DNA of 64,000 nt from Shewanella sp. ANA-3 (GCF_000203935.1 NC_008573.1:186001-250000), one strand, 5' to 3'. Shown: positions 30,925 through 40,336, counted from the stretch's first letter. Notes: generated from the sequence alone by a model not told the origin. Numbers and translations: made by a program.

Positions 30925-31479
30925 TTAGACATCAATGCCTAGTGGTTGAACGGCCGGGAAGTCGACCTCGGTCTGTGTCACTTCGTTAACGTAGTTAGTG
31001 AAAGTGTTCAGGGCAACAGCCAACAGAATATCCACTACATGTGCATCACTGTAGCCAGCGTTCAGCACCGCTTGGACCTGGTCATTGCTGACTTGCCCGC
31101 GCTGGCGGACTACGGCGGCAGCAAAACGCACGGCTGCGTCGGCCTTAGGGTCATTTGATGCACCGCTGCGGTTGGCAGTGAGTTCAGCATCATCAAGCTT
31201 GGCCACCTTACGGCCTAGGAAGGAATGGCCAGCAAGGCAATAATCGCAGCCGTTGATCTCAGCGACGGCTAGGGCAATACGCTCAAGAGTCGCTGTACCC
31301 AAGCCGCCCTGTGCTGATGCTGCGCTCAATTGCAGGTAGCCAGTCAGCGCAGCAGGGCTGTTGGCAACGACGCGGAACATGTTAGGAACGCGGCCCAGTT
31401 GTTTTTCCACAGCCTTGAGTGAGGTATGGGTAGCAGTAGGCGCGGCGTCGATTGTGGTAGGGGTGTTCAAACGTGACAT
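30925..31479 (-). CDS. Carboxymuconolactone decarboxylase / AhpD-like protein
   Basis: 184 residues. The CMD fold with the redox pair in INGCDYCLAGHSFLGRKV (CxxC followed by H), and GLGTATLERIALAVAE before it. AhpD-like proteins with CxxC are thiol peroxidases or peroxiredoxin partners. Neighbouring RclC-like and Msr genes fit peroxide or hypochlorite defence. Substrate is unknown. Confidence 0.85.
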   Translation of the reverse strand: MSRLNTPTTIDAAPTATHTSLKAVEKQLGRVPNMFRVVANSPAALTGYLQLSAASAQGGLGTATLERIALAVAEINGCDYCLAGHSFLGRKVAKLDDAELTANRSGASNDPKADAAVRFAAAVVRQRGQVSNDQVQAVLNAGYSDAHVVDILLAVALNTFTNYVNEVTQTEVDFPAVQPLGIDV

Positions 31480-31621
31480 AAATTTCTCCTAGTGATTTGA
31501 AAGACAGCACGCTGTATTGGCGTGGAATAAATTGTATTTAAGAAGGTTCTGCTTGATAATCCGTTGCTATCAGACAGCTCATCTTCACGTCTTGCGCAGT
31601 CGCCATTTCAGTGCCACTACA

Positions 31622-31845
31622 CACCTTCGTTGACGTCACGCCGTCCTGATTTCTAAGGAGGTCTTCGAGACTCCAAAAACACCCTCCGGCAACGATCACA
31701 TTATTTATTTTTCATAAAGCCTCCTTGGTTTTTATCTATTTACTAATGGAACTGAATTTACAGCATGTAAAATAGATATAACATGCTCAATAGTTCGTAT
31801 AATGTGACTTATTAGACAGTTTACGTAGGGGCTATGTATGGATGC
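31622..31845 (-). pseudogene. Decayed duplicate of the msrA start and msrA/araC promoter region
   Basis: About 220 bp closely matching 37969-38188. It contains the first ~30 codons of msrA ([16 protein letters not shown], note GCFWS, with frame damage at the start), the divergent intergenic region, and the araC ATG context, after which similarity stops. The copy cannot make an enzyme. Confidence 0.8.
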
Positions 31846-32567
31846 AGACTTTGGATATCAGATTAAAAGAGTTGTGAAATTAAGGGTTCACGAAAAACTG
31901 CAAATATAGGGCAAATCAGATTGTCTATACCCATAATTTAGAGCGCCCGAGCATCAGGAACTCACTGAAAGCAGACGTTTCTGAAAATAAACAAGGCACA
32001 GCGCTTGAAAATTTCGAGACATCAACGTTTTGCCAAAAGGCTAAAAATGCGTGCACTACTCATTTCGCATTTAAAGAGAGCATCGGTTATTAGGCAATAA
32101 CGATGTGGCCAAAATTTGTCGACCACTACACTATCTCGTAAACGAGTTTGATAGACGTCAACTAGTACGTATTTTTAGTGTAAGGTCATATTAATGCACG
32201 ATGCTAAACTCTGCTGTGAGCTAGGTAGGATGTATAAATACCATAAATATTTCAATGCTTTACTTTTTAAAGCTCAAGTGAGTTACTCAGTTCCGACTGT
32301 TGGTGGCAGATTTGGAATCTCGCGATTTGTCTTAAATGTCAGCCAAGCAAGTCTCTCGCTAATAAAGTGTTGACTATCCCTGACAAAGTAACAATTTCTT
32401 GCCATAATCAGACTTAAGCACTTTACTTAGAGTGTATGTGCGCCGCTTAATGCATCAATGCTGCTAATTCCCTGATTGACATCAATCACTTTGTTTCCTG
32501 TTTGATACTCTGAGATAAACAAGATCGAATGATGCAAAAGGGGACTATTTAAATACTGAGGGAACAA
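31846..32567. other. 720-bp stretch without an intact gene
   Basis: Only short, broken frames are seen on both strands. The sequence looks like decayed coding DNA but no family was recognised. The right end holds the upstream region of the GAF protein gene. Confidence 0.4.
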
Positions 32568-33854
32568 ATGGCAGTAGATTTGAGCATAGAAACCGCTCTG
32601 CTCCTAGAGCGCTGGCAAGGCATTGTAAACTCGATGGCTCAAGTCGCGGAAGTGCCTTGTGTGCTGATTAATCGATTAGATAAAAACGAAATTTGTCAGG
32701 CTGTTGGCAGTGTGTCAGTACCAACTTTTTATTGCGGTGAACCTGTTCCATTGGCACTTAACACTTATTGTTCCCAAGTCATTTCCAGTAACCAGCCATT
32801 ACTAGTTGAAAATGCAATCGGTACCCGATATGAAAACAATAACCCAACATTTGCAGCAGGCTTTAGTTATTACTATGGCCTGCCATTGCTTTGGCCTAGC
32901 GGAAAAACTTTCGGTACTTTGTGTATGTTGGACTTTTCAAGCCCAGATCGGGCATCACAACACTGTTCCTTACTCACACTTTTTAAGCAGGCCATTGAAT
33001 ACGATTTACAGATGCTTCAACAACAGCAAGATCTGCTAAAGCGTGAGCAACAAGCAGACAAAAAATTTATACAACTATTCAATGAGATGTCAAATAGGAT
33101 AAGACCGGTAACTAATAATAAGTTGCTTCAATCTGAGTTGTTTGTACTTTTGACAAGCCAATACCAATACTGGCATCAGGAACTGGATAAGCAGCTTAAT
33201 CAAACCGTCCTGACTGATGAAAACTCCATTCATATAGCGGCACTGGTTCGAATTTGGTCAAATTTGTTGGCGATTGCCCATGAAACAGAATGGTTGAGAG
33301 CTACGGCAGTTCTAGAACCTTATAGTTGTGATGCTGTTGCGTCACTGGTCAATGCAACTCCATTATTAGAACAAGCAGTGTATAAAACAGCGCTGACCCT
33401 TGGTGCTGATCTCGTTTTGAGGAGTCATTTGCCTAATCCACTGTTACTAAGTGGGAAACCAGAGTTATGGTCTCTGATAGGACTAGCTATCACGAGCTTT
33501 TTAGTTGTTGGCGCCAGCGGTACAAGTATAACTATTTTTGTCAGTAACCGATTAAAAGGTAAGTACAGAGTTTTGGAATGGTCCCTTCTTGTAAAAGGCC
33601 AGACGATGCCGCTGCGTTTTACCCGCGATAATCAAGCGCTTTATGGTTTTGCAACAGTATGTGCCGAGTTAGCGGGTGCTGTTCTTGAATCTGGTGAGTG
33701 GCAATTAACTGAGAGTCTTCAGCAACAGAGTCGTTATCTCAACTCAAATCGTGATCACGTTGACGACATTGAAAGCAGGAATGCTTCAAGAACTGCTAAT
33801 GGCATAACCAGGCTTATCTGCTTATCGATACCGGTGATGGGAGACGATTTATAA
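32568..33854 (+). CDS. GAF-domain protein with degenerate histidine-kinase-like C-terminus
   Basis: 428 residues. A GAF domain spans about 15-155 (TYCSQVISSNQPLLVENAI, YYGLPLLWPSGKTFGTLCML). The remainder resembles a degenerate DHp/ATPase region: helical segment 185-260, then GKPELWSLIGLAITSFLVVG reminiscent of a kinase N-box without its Asn, and no clear G-boxes. No phospho-acceptor His is identifiable, so it is probably a sensor or scaffold. Stands before a GAF-GGDEF protein on the same strand. Confidence 0.7.
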   Translation: MAVDLSIETALLLERWQGIVNSMAQVAEVPCVLINRLDKNEICQAVGSVSVPTFYCGEPVPLALNTYCSQVISSNQPLLVENAIGTRYENNNPTFAAGFSYYYGLPLLWPSGKTFGTLCMLDFSSPDRASQHCSLLTLFKQAIEYDLQMLQQQQDLLKREQQADKKFIQLFNEMSNRIRPVTNNKLLQSELFVLLTSQYQYWHQELDKQLNQTVLTDENSIHIAALVRIWSNLLAIAHETEWLRATAVLEPYSCDAVASLVNATPLLEQAVYKTALTLGADLVLRSHLPNPLLLSGKPELWSLIGLAITSFLVVGASGTSITIFVSNRLKGKYRVLEWSLLVKGQTMPLRFTRDNQALYGFATVCAELAGAVLESGEWQLTESLQQQSRYLNSNRDHVDDIESRNASRTANGITRLICLSIPVMGDDL

Positions 33855-33977
33855 ACACTCAGCGATGATCAGCGAAGTTGTGTTTTAGTTTTCTTGTTGG
33901 CACTACATCCGGTATGGCGGCCTTTAATCTGAGAGTGACACTTGGGATAACTGAAAAACTGGCTGTGATTCTGCTGA

Positions 33978-34190
33978 ACGGAGCTTGGTGCTAAGCATGT
34001 TGGCGTCATTCAAAGCAAGGTCAACACTGCTATTAACGTTTACGATTATCTGACGGACGTGCTGCTGCGCGTCAACCAACATCCAGTAAGCAAGGTACAT
34101 GAACTAATGCCGAAGTTACGGAAAGCTCAGTTCGAAAGCGCATTACAGCGTTCAGCTCTATTTAGCAATCCCGATGCTTCGGTAAAATAA
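33978..34190 (+). pseudogene. IS66-family transposase, C-terminal remnant
   Basis: Frame reads LGAKHVGVIQSKVNTAINV, then YDYLTDVLLRVNQHPVSKVH, closely resembling the C-terminus of IS66 TnpC. About 70 codons ending at TAA 34188-34190; the rest of the element is missing. Confidence 0.75.
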
Positions 34191-34471
34191 GCCACGGAAA
34201 ATGCTCCGGAGGCCGCATGCACACTAAATAGATGACGTTAGACGAAGAGTTGGATTTAAACGAGCAAATTATAGAGCCTGCGACCGGAAAAGCCAAAAGT
34301 TTATAAATACAGCTAAAACTCAAATCAAGCAGGCGAATATTGTACAAAACAATACCATTGCTACAGAGATAACTTCAAGTCTGACAGATCTATGCTAGAG
34401 TTAAATCAACGATTTAATTCATTTTTCTATGCAGGATCTTTGAAAAATGCAGTAGAAAAACGGAGAAGTAC
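34191..34471. other. Intergenic region before the diguanylate cyclase
   Basis: Residual IS66-type flank at the left, then AT-rich upstream region of the next gene. No gene recognised. Confidence 0.4.
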
Positions 34472-35449
34472 ATGACCTTTAGTTTAGCTCAAACAGCTAG
34501 TGCAGAAACCACACTAAAAGCACCTGCTGAAGCAGATCAGAACCTGCGGGATATCACTGAACTGGCGTGTTATATCTGTGATGCACCAGTGGCTATGGTG
34601 ACGCGAACCGATGACACAAAGCTGAATCTAATTGCAAAAGTTGGTATTTCGCGTACCTCTGTATTAATTAAAGAGTCCTTTTGCGTGTATGCAATGGAAA
34701 CACCTGATGCGGTAATGGTGGTCCCTGACGCTACTTTAGATCACAGATTCAGTACCAATGCTATGGTGATTTCAGGACCTGGCTACCGATTTTATGCTGG
34801 CTCGCCGCTGATTGATCCCGAAGGTGCAGTGATTGGTACTATTTGTGTCTATGATCATGTTCCTAAGCAGCTGAACCAGCGGCAGATAAGCTCTTTGCAG
34901 GCTCTGTCCAGACAAGTGATCGCCATACTGGAGCTGAAAAAAGTCGGCGAACAATTACATAATACCAGCATGACGGATGCGCTGACAGGGGTGAACAACA
35001 GAAGAGCTTTTGACCTCAAGTTTGAAGCTGAATTTGCTCGCTGGCAAAGAACAGGACAATCTTTTGTACTGGCATTGATTGATATTGATCACTTTAAGAG
35101 TTTTAACGACAGCTATGGTCATGCCGCAGGAGATGAGGCACTGAGTCAAGTCGCGGCTCTGTTTCAGCGCCATAGCAGGAACTATGACTTTTTCGCCCGT
35201 TATGGTGGTGAAGAGTTTGTGCTGATCCTGCCAGGCACAGACACAGCGTCCGCAAATAAAACACTGGAAAAGTTAAGGCTGGTAGTGGCTAACCATGAGT
35301 GGTTATTACGACAATTAACGGTCAGCATAGGTTTGGCCAGCGCTGATTTATTTGACGACAAAAAGCAGTTGCTCGAAGTCGCCGATCAGATGTTATACAA
35401 AGCTAAAACCCAAGGCCGCAATCAAACCAGTGTGTTCGCCACACTGTAA
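34472..35449 (+). CDS. GAF-GGDEF diguanylate cyclase
   Basis: 325 residues. GAF domain about 20-155 (KESFCVYAMETPDAVMVVPD, AGSPLIDPEGAVIGTICVYD) followed by a complete GGDEF domain: DALTGVNNRRAFD, LIDIDHFKSFNDSYGHAAGD and the active loop RYGGEEFVLILPG. Catalytic Asp/Glu are present, so c-di-GMP synthesis is expected. No membrane segment: cytoplasmic. Its GAF domain is similar in layout to that of the protein at 32568. Confidence 0.93.
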   Translation: MTFSLAQTASAETTLKAPAEADQNLRDITELACYICDAPVAMVTRTDDTKLNLIAKVGISRTSVLIKESFCVYAMETPDAVMVVPDATLDHRFSTNAMVISGPGYRFYAGSPLIDPEGAVIGTICVYDHVPKQLNQRQISSLQALSRQVIAILELKKVGEQLHNTSMTDALTGVNNRRAFDLKFEAEFARWQRTGQSFVLALIDIDHFKSFNDSYGHAAGDEALSQVAALFQRHSRNYDFFARYGGEEFVLILPGTDTASANKTLEKLRLVVANHEWLLRQLTVSIGLASADLFDDKKQLLEVADQMLYKAKTQGRNQTSVFATL

Positions 35450-35668
35450 GAGATCTGTTCATGCTGCGCTGATCTCAAGACCTCATAAAAACTGAGGTCT
35501 TGCTTCGGTCGATAAGCTGGTCTGATATTGGCATTATTTATTCCTTTCAAATACATGGGTAATGCGACTTACACAGATTTTTTATGCTCTCTTGGACTCC
35601 ATGTGAAGGAGATCGTCACATTCTTTACATATAGAAAATAGAGTTCTTTAGCCAGCTGCAATTTCAGA

Positions 35669-36331
35669 TTAACCGATTCGGTAAGCTTTCTGCATTTCCG
35701 GAGACAACTTTTTTAGCCAGCTTGAGAGACTGAAGCCTTTTCTATCGGTACTATTTAATTTAGTAAAATACAGATGTTCATCCCAGCGAGGACCGAAATC
35801 TACTTCTGCAAGACTTACAAGCTGTTTGTTTCTGCGAAGACGATGCTTTTGATGGTAATCTTCGGCGGGCCAAAAATAACCATTTTGTTCTCCGGCCTCA
35901 ATCACCTCGGGAGATTTCTCCTTTCCAATCGCTTGAATCAGTTCTTCAGCTACTTGTTTTTGCTCCAGATCAAAAACAAAAAGTATCTGGCGATACTGGC
36001 CCTGCTTTCTACCATGAACAGACCATGATTCAAAACTTCCAAGAAGTTCCCTGTAGCTGATTTGGTCTTTATCGTAGATCACTCTGACGACTTCGGCGTG
36101 TCCGTTGATGTTGCGGTAACTCGGATCCAGAGTTGATGCTCCAGCGTAGCCAACACGTGTTTGCACTACTCCCTGCGTCCCTCCAAAATTAGAATCCGGT
36201 CCCCAAAAGCAACCCATGCCGAAAACCGTTTGACTAAGCTTCCCGATTTTCAATGCTTCTTCGATTGCTTCAGGGGTTGCAAATTCATAGCTTTCAACAC
36301 CGTCTTCTTTATTCATTTTTAGATCCGACAT
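35669..36331 (-). CDS. msrA: Methionine-S-sulfoxide reductase MsrA, longer form
   Basis: 220 residues from ATG 36331 (AGGTGA upstream; a GTG at 36340 is also possible). A ~35-residue N-terminal extension precedes FGMGCFWGPDSNFGG. The rest follows the MsrA plan with VGYAGAS, INGHAEVVRVIYDKDQ, and YHQKHRLRRNKQL. Unusual are the GRKQGQYRQILFVFD region in place of QGNDVGTSYRS, and the long C-terminus. This subgroup is known in bacteria and plants. Third MsrA of the window in map order. Confidence 0.9.
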   Translation of the reverse strand: MSDLKMNKEDGVESYEFATPEAIEEALKIGKLSQTVFGMGCFWGPDSNFGGTQGVVQTRVGYAGASTLDPSYRNINGHAEVVRVIYDKDQISYRELLGSFESWSVHGRKQGQYRQILFVFDLEQKQVAEELIQAIGKEKSPEVIEAGEQNGYFWPAEDYHQKHRLRRNKQLVSLAEVDFGPRWDEHLYFTKLNSTDRKGFSLSSWLKKLSPEMQKAYRIG

Positions 36332-36536
36332 ATTTTTCACCTAACTTTCAAAAATTGAAGCCACTCCCATTCCTCACGCCGTGCAAACGACGATAAGACC
36401 ACGTTTTCCAACACCAGCTTGATGAAGTATCTTTGCTAAAACTCCGCAGCATGTTTCTTGGTAACACAACTGCGGAAAATTGCTGTAATCATTGATCTTA
36501 CTGCTTATTAAGTTATTAATAATTCTAAAAAACTCA

Positions 36537-36782
36537 TTATTTCATTGAAGCTTCCAACCACCTGTCAAGGTCCTTGAACTTGGGGTTTCTCAGCTTCTTT
36601 GTCCCAACCACTATTGTCGGGAAATTCAGCTTTCCGTTCGAATAGAGGGAGCACAGTTCATCAGCAGCCGCGTCGTCTTCATGAACATCCAAAAAAACAA
36701 ACTGGCTCCCTTTTTCTTGCAAGTACGAATGGTAAATCTTGGTTTTATGGCAGTCTTTATGACCGAACAGCTTAATCAACAC
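36537..36782 (-). CDS. Glutaredoxin-like protein, atypical active site
   Basis: 81 residues; GTG start with AAGGAG upstream. Thioredoxin-fold signature: IKLFGHKDCHKTKIYHSYLQ with a single active-site Cys (CHKT) and the cis-Pro in LNFPTIVVGTKKL. Monothiol-like. It lies just after msrB on the same strand and may serve as reductant. Confidence 0.75.
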   Translation of the reverse strand: MLIKLFGHKDCHKTKIYHSYLQEKGSQFVFLDVHEDDAAADELCSLYSNGKLNFPTIVVGTKKLRNPKFKDLDRWLEASMK

Positions 36783-36836
36783 GAACGGCTCCTTTTTTCA
36801 AAAGGTTCACTTTCATAAACCCCCTCGATTTAAAAA

Positions 36837-37277
36837 TTATTCTACAAACTTCAATGACTCCGAGTTAATACAGAATCGGACCCCTGATGGCTCAGGACCG
36901 TCTGGAAAAGCGTGCCCCAGATGGGCTTCGCACACATTGCATAGCACTTCGATTCTGCGCCCGAAGGTCGTATCCAGTTCATATTGAATTACGTTGTCTG
37001 CGACTGGCTCAGAAAAACTCGGCCATCCCGTTCCCGAATCGAACTTTAGGTTCGAGTCAAAGAGTTCGGTGTCGCAGCCCACACAGGCGTACCTTCCAGC
37101 TTCATAAAATGAACAGAGTTCTCCGGTGTGCGCGCGTTCGGTGCCTTTCATCCGCATGACCCGAAATTGCGCTGGCGTCAGAATTTCTTTCCACTCTTCC
37201 TCGCTCTTTTCTACTTTTTTGGGAGGCGCGGGAGTGCCGTTATCCAGGTAGTTGTAAATGCTTTTCCAATTGAACAT
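36837..37277 (-). CDS. msrB: Methionine-R-sulfoxide reductase MsrB, zinc type
   Basis: 146 residues. Zinc pairs CVGC and CNVC are present, with core DSGTGWPSFSEPV, EAHLGHAFPDGPEPSGVRFC and catalytic Cys in FCINSESLKF. Part of the msrA-grx-msrB-grx-like run (38061 to 36537), all on the - strand with short gaps. Confidence 0.95.
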   Translation of the reverse strand: MFNWKSIYNYLDNGTPAPPKKVEKSEEEWKEILTPAQFRVMRMKGTERAHTGELCSFYEAGRYACVGCDTELFDSNLKFDSGTGWPSFSEPVADNVIQYELDTTFGRRIEVLCNVCEAHLGHAFPDGPEPSGVRFCINSESLKFVE

Positions 37278-37308
37278 ATATTTGCTCCTTTATTTTAGGG
37301 TTCACTCT

Positions 37309-37545
37309 TTAGCTATCAATCCACGAGAAGAAGTCTGTAGCACTACCAATGAATTCTCCATCCACAAAAACTTGCGGTACAGTTTGGAGATTTGTTCTTT
37401 CCTTCAACTCCAGGTAAGTCTTCGGATCGTCGTCTACGCGAATTTGTTTGAAATCGACCTTTTCAGCAGTTAGGTAATTCTTCACGCGTGCGCAAAATGG
37501 ACAATGGTCTTTCGTATAAATAACAACATTCTTAAGTGCTTTCAT
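37309..37545 (-). CDS. grxC: Dithiol glutaredoxin
   Basis: 78 residues from ATG 37545 (CGAGGAAAAA upstream). VVIYTKDHCPFCARVKNYL has the CPFC site, TVPQVFVDGEFIGSATDF the cis-Pro and GG-like binding site. Between msrA and msrB, so likely the electron donor for both. Confidence 0.92.
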   Translation of the reverse strand: MKALKNVVIYTKDHCPFCARVKNYLTAEKVDFKQIRVDDDPKTYLELKERTNLQTVPQVFVDGEFIGSATDFFSWIDS

Positions 37546-37572
37546 TTTTTCCTCGTTCATTTGGTTCATGAT

Positions 37573-38061
37573 TTAGTCTCTTTCAAAATGGCAAGAGTAT
37601 CCGCTGGGATTCCTCTGCAAATAGTTTTGGTGATATGCCTCAGCGTCGTAGAATTCTGTTTCCAGGGTGACGGTCGTGACCACTTCATTCTCGAAGCGAC
37701 CGATCTCATTGACCTCATCAATCACGTTTTCGATAATCGCTTTCTGTGCATCGTCACGATAGAACGCTGCCGAGCGATACGAAGTGCCAACATCATTTCC
37801 TTGGCGATTCTTCGTAGTCGGATCATGGATTTTGAAAAAGTAATGTAGAATCTCTTCGAGAGATATTTCGTCTTGGTCGTATTCCACGCGAACCGCTTCG
37901 GCGTGCCCCGTTTTCCCTGTTATAATATCGGCGTAGGTAGGATCATCAAAATCTCCGCCAGAGTAGCCCACCTTCGTTGACGTCACACCGTCCAGACTCC
38001 TAAGGAGGTCTTCGAGACCCCAAAAACACCCTCCGGCAACGATCACATAATCTAGTTTCAT
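37573..38061 (-). CDS. msrA: Methionine-S-sulfoxide reductase MsrA
   Basis: 162 residues. VAGGCFWGLEDLLRSLDG, GYSGGDFDDPTYADII, GNDVGTSYRSAAFY and the tail YQNLYLQRNP-like YHQNYLQRNPSGYSCHFE. GGAGGC ribosome-binding site. Head of the operon msrA-grxC-msrB-grx, divergent from an AraC regulator. Its start and promoter are duplicated at 31622-31845. Confidence 0.95.
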   Translation of the reverse strand: MKLDYVIVAGGCFWGLEDLLRSLDGVTSTKVGYSGGDFDDPTYADIITGKTGHAEAVRVEYDQDEISLEEILHYFFKIHDPTTKNRQGNDVGTSYRSAAFYRDDAQKAIIENVIDEVNEIGRFENEVVTTVTLETEFYDAEAYHQNYLQRNPSGYSCHFERD

Positions 38062-38094
38062 AAAGCCTCCTTAGTTTTCATCCACTTACTGATT

Positions 38095-38180
38095 AGACTG
38101 ACTTTACAGCATGTAAAATAGATATAATATGTTCAATAGTTCGTATAACATGACCTATTGGACAGTTTACGTAGGAGCTA
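38095..38180. promoter_or_regulatory. Divergent msrA/araC control region
   Basis: AT-rich intergenic DNA that is strongly conserved in the decayed copy at 31745-31837, including ACAGCATGTAAAATAGATAT and GACAGTTTACGTAGG. Conservation in a dead duplicate only shows recent copying, but the position makes it the likely AraC-type regulator's operator and the promoters. Confidence 0.4.
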
Positions 38181-38183
38181 TAT

Positions 38184-39119
38184 ATGGATGTTCTCAGTGA
38201 AATTTTAGATAAGGTAGAGCTTACTAGCAGCTACTGGTATAGAACCTCATTTGCGGGAGACTGGGGCATCAGCCTCCCGCAGGAAGAGAATCTAGCGAGA
38301 TTTCACATCGTGACTCATGGCGAGTTTTGGTATGAGGTGCCAAAACTTAAACTTAAAGCATTGGCGGAGCAGGGCGATATTTTGATCTTTTTCAAAGGGA
38401 TGGAGCACACCATGGCCAGTGCACCAAAAATCAAGGCCGAGCCTGCGGTCGAATTTAGAGCTAAAGCCAACCTCACCGAAGCTCAAGTTTTGGAATACGG
38501 TGATCAGAGCAAGCTCAAAGCCAACGTCGTTTGCGGACATTTTTGTTTTAATGGCGGACCCGATCATCCATTCTTAAATTCGCTGCCAAATGTCGTGCAT
38601 ATCAAGAGTGCTGATAACTCCCACTCGCCTTGGCTTGCCATGCTTTTAAGTATTATAGAGCAGGAAGCAAAATCAGGGCTTCCTGGAAGCAACACGTTAG
38701 TCAGAAAGCTGACCGAAATTATCTTCGTGCAAGCGTTAAGAATCCACATGTACAAATCCAATAAAAATGCTGGATTCTTCAAACTGATCGAAAATCCGCA
38801 ACTCAGCAAAACCTTGGAAGCTATTCATCATAGTCTCGATAAAAAATGGGGTCTTGACGATCTCGCCGGGATTGCGGGGATGTCGCGTACGAACTACAGC
38901 GTCAAATTTAAGGAGCTGTCAGGCATGACACCTCTTGATTATTTAACCTATTGTCGGCTTGAAAAAGCAAAGCAGCTGCTTAAAGAATCCGGTAAGTCTG
39001 TTCCCGAAGTGAGTGAAGCCATTGGGTATCCGGCACATGAACACTTTCAAAAGTTGTTTAAGAAAAAAATTGGCAAAACTCCTAGCGCGTACAGAAAAGA
39101 AAATTCTGAAAAGGTGTAA
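38184..39119 (+). CDS. AraC-family regulator with cupin domain (RclR-like)
   Basis: 311 residues. The N-terminal cupin (about 1-200, Cupin_6 type) contains VVCGHFCFNGGPDHPFLNSLP; RclR of E. coli has a comparable Cys-containing stretch at the same place. The C-terminal AraC HTH has KKWGLDDLAGIAGMSRTNYS and the second helix VPEVSEAIGYPAHEHFQKLF with KTPSAYRKE. Divergent from msrA. A redox-sensing activator of the msr operon is the natural guess. Confidence 0.88.
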   Translation: MDVLSEILDKVELTSSYWYRTSFAGDWGISLPQEENLARFHIVTHGEFWYEVPKLKLKALAEQGDILIFFKGMEHTMASAPKIKAEPAVEFRAKANLTEAQVLEYGDQSKLKANVVCGHFCFNGGPDHPFLNSLPNVVHIKSADNSHSPWLAMLLSIIEQEAKSGLPGSNTLVRKLTEIIFVQALRIHMYKSNKNAGFFKLIENPQLSKTLEAIHHSLDKKWGLDDLAGIAGMSRTNYSVKFKELSGMTPLDYLTYCRLEKAKQLLKESGKSVPEVSEAIGYPAHEHFQKLFKKKIGKTPSAYRKENSEKV

Positions 39120-39121
39120 AA

Positions 39122-39862
39122 ATGAATATCTATAACTCTCCTGTTACCAAAATAGCTTTCTGGGTCATAGTCATTGGTGGTGCGGCTTGCCTGCTTATCC
39201 CTTTGTTTGCACCTCTTCTTCCGCTGCAATATTTGAAAGGTTATGGCGAAATAGGAGATGTTCTTGGAGGTATTTCAAGCCCATTTGTACAAATTCTGGG
39301 TTCAGTGCTTCTCTTTCTGGTGTTAAAAGCTCAGATTGACGCTAATGGCATCCTCCATCAGCAAATCGAAAAGGAATATACGAAGGAGCAACTGAGGCAC
39401 GAGTTGAATCAGCTTCACGAACTTTATATGTTCGTCGAAAGAAACATTAAAAATTTTAGCTACGATCAGGAAAAGATGATTGATGGCAAGTCGCAAATGA
39501 TCCTTTTGCATTCCCGGCGAGCGATTAAATGTTTCATTGAGGATCTAGAGAGCTTAGATGTTGATATTCACAAAGATGACGACATTTTAAGGTTCGACGG
39601 GGTTAAAGAAATTATGAGCATTTTGAACAGCGTTGACCTATATTTCGACAAAATCAAAGACAGCGAGATTGCACCTTATCATAAGAGTTTTTATAAAACG
39701 CTTATGCAGCACGAACTTCTCTTCAGCGTTTTTCCTTATCAAGATCTCGACAATCAAGCGTACCTAAAACAAGAGCATTGCCCAGAGTGTGGTGAATATC
39801 ATGCAAATTATCCGCCACTGATTTATGACCGGTTACAGAAAATTAAAAAAAGTTTCTCCTGA
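39122..39862 (+). CDS. Membrane protein resembling putative phage abortive-infection proteins
   Basis: 246 residues, starting 2 bp after araC. Two N-terminal helices (about 8-30 and 46-70) flank GEIGDVLGGISSPFVQILGS, a layout seen in proteins annotated as putative phage abortive infection (putAbiC). The long cytoplasmic part is helical, and near the C-terminus is CPECGEYHANYPP, a possible zinc site. Family membership is by layout; function unproved. Confidence 0.55.
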   Translation: MNIYNSPVTKIAFWVIVIGGAACLLIPLFAPLLPLQYLKGYGEIGDVLGGISSPFVQILGSVLLFLVLKAQIDANGILHQQIEKEYTKEQLRHELNQLHELYMFVERNIKNFSYDQEKMIDGKSQMILLHSRRAIKCFIEDLESLDVDIHKDDDILRFDGVKEIMSILNSVDLYFDKIKDSEIAPYHKSFYKTLMQHELLFSVFPYQDLDNQAYLKQEHCPECGEYHANYPPLIYDRLQKIKKSFS

Positions 39863-40048
39863 TGTATTATGGATATTTATTCGGTATCGGTCCTACCAAA
39901 AAGCTATTTGTAGTATCTCGAGTACGTGCTGTGGTGTAGTAATTCCAATCTTAGAAAACTCAAAGCTTATTCTGAAACTATCGGAATTGTCGGTTGGGTG
40001 AGACTTAGTCGCCCCGTAAAGCCTTATCGGGGCGGCAAAGATAACTTT

Positions 40049-40336
40049 TTATATCACTGCTATTGATGACGTCCTTTGTTTACTAAAGTTGTAAGCCCTT
40101 ATTCTTTGTTTTAGACCTTCAACCACTCCGGGCTTGTCACTAGGAGAGTCCCCTTGGCTAACCTTAGCCGTCAGATCGTATTCAGCGATTTCTAGCCGGT
40201 CCCCCTGAATCATTTTACGCCAACCGTTCCACAACTTAGGGTCAAGCTCTTCGGTACGCCAACCATCGGTCGGTTCGCTCCGACTCGCTAAAGCCAGATC
40301 CCTGATTTGGTTCTGGAGCGTTAGATCGTCAATCAT
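40049..40336 (-). CDS. Hypothetical protein
   Basis: 95 residues, soluble, not recognised (DGWRTEELDPKLWNGWRKMI, then VVEGLKQRIRAYNFSKQR). Short frame, no clear partner gene; coding status moderately likely. Confidence 0.4.
   Translation of the reverse strand: MIDDLTLQNQIRDLALASRSEPTDGWRTEELDPKLWNGWRKMIQGDRLEIAEYDLTAKVSQGDSPSDKPGVVEGLKQRIRAYNFSKQRTSSIAVI

Noticed and set aside
32568..33854. Free methionine-R-sulfoxide reductase (GAF type) in view of nearby msr genes
   Set aside because: The catalytic Cys pattern of that enzyme is absent; the GAF domain looks like a sensor.
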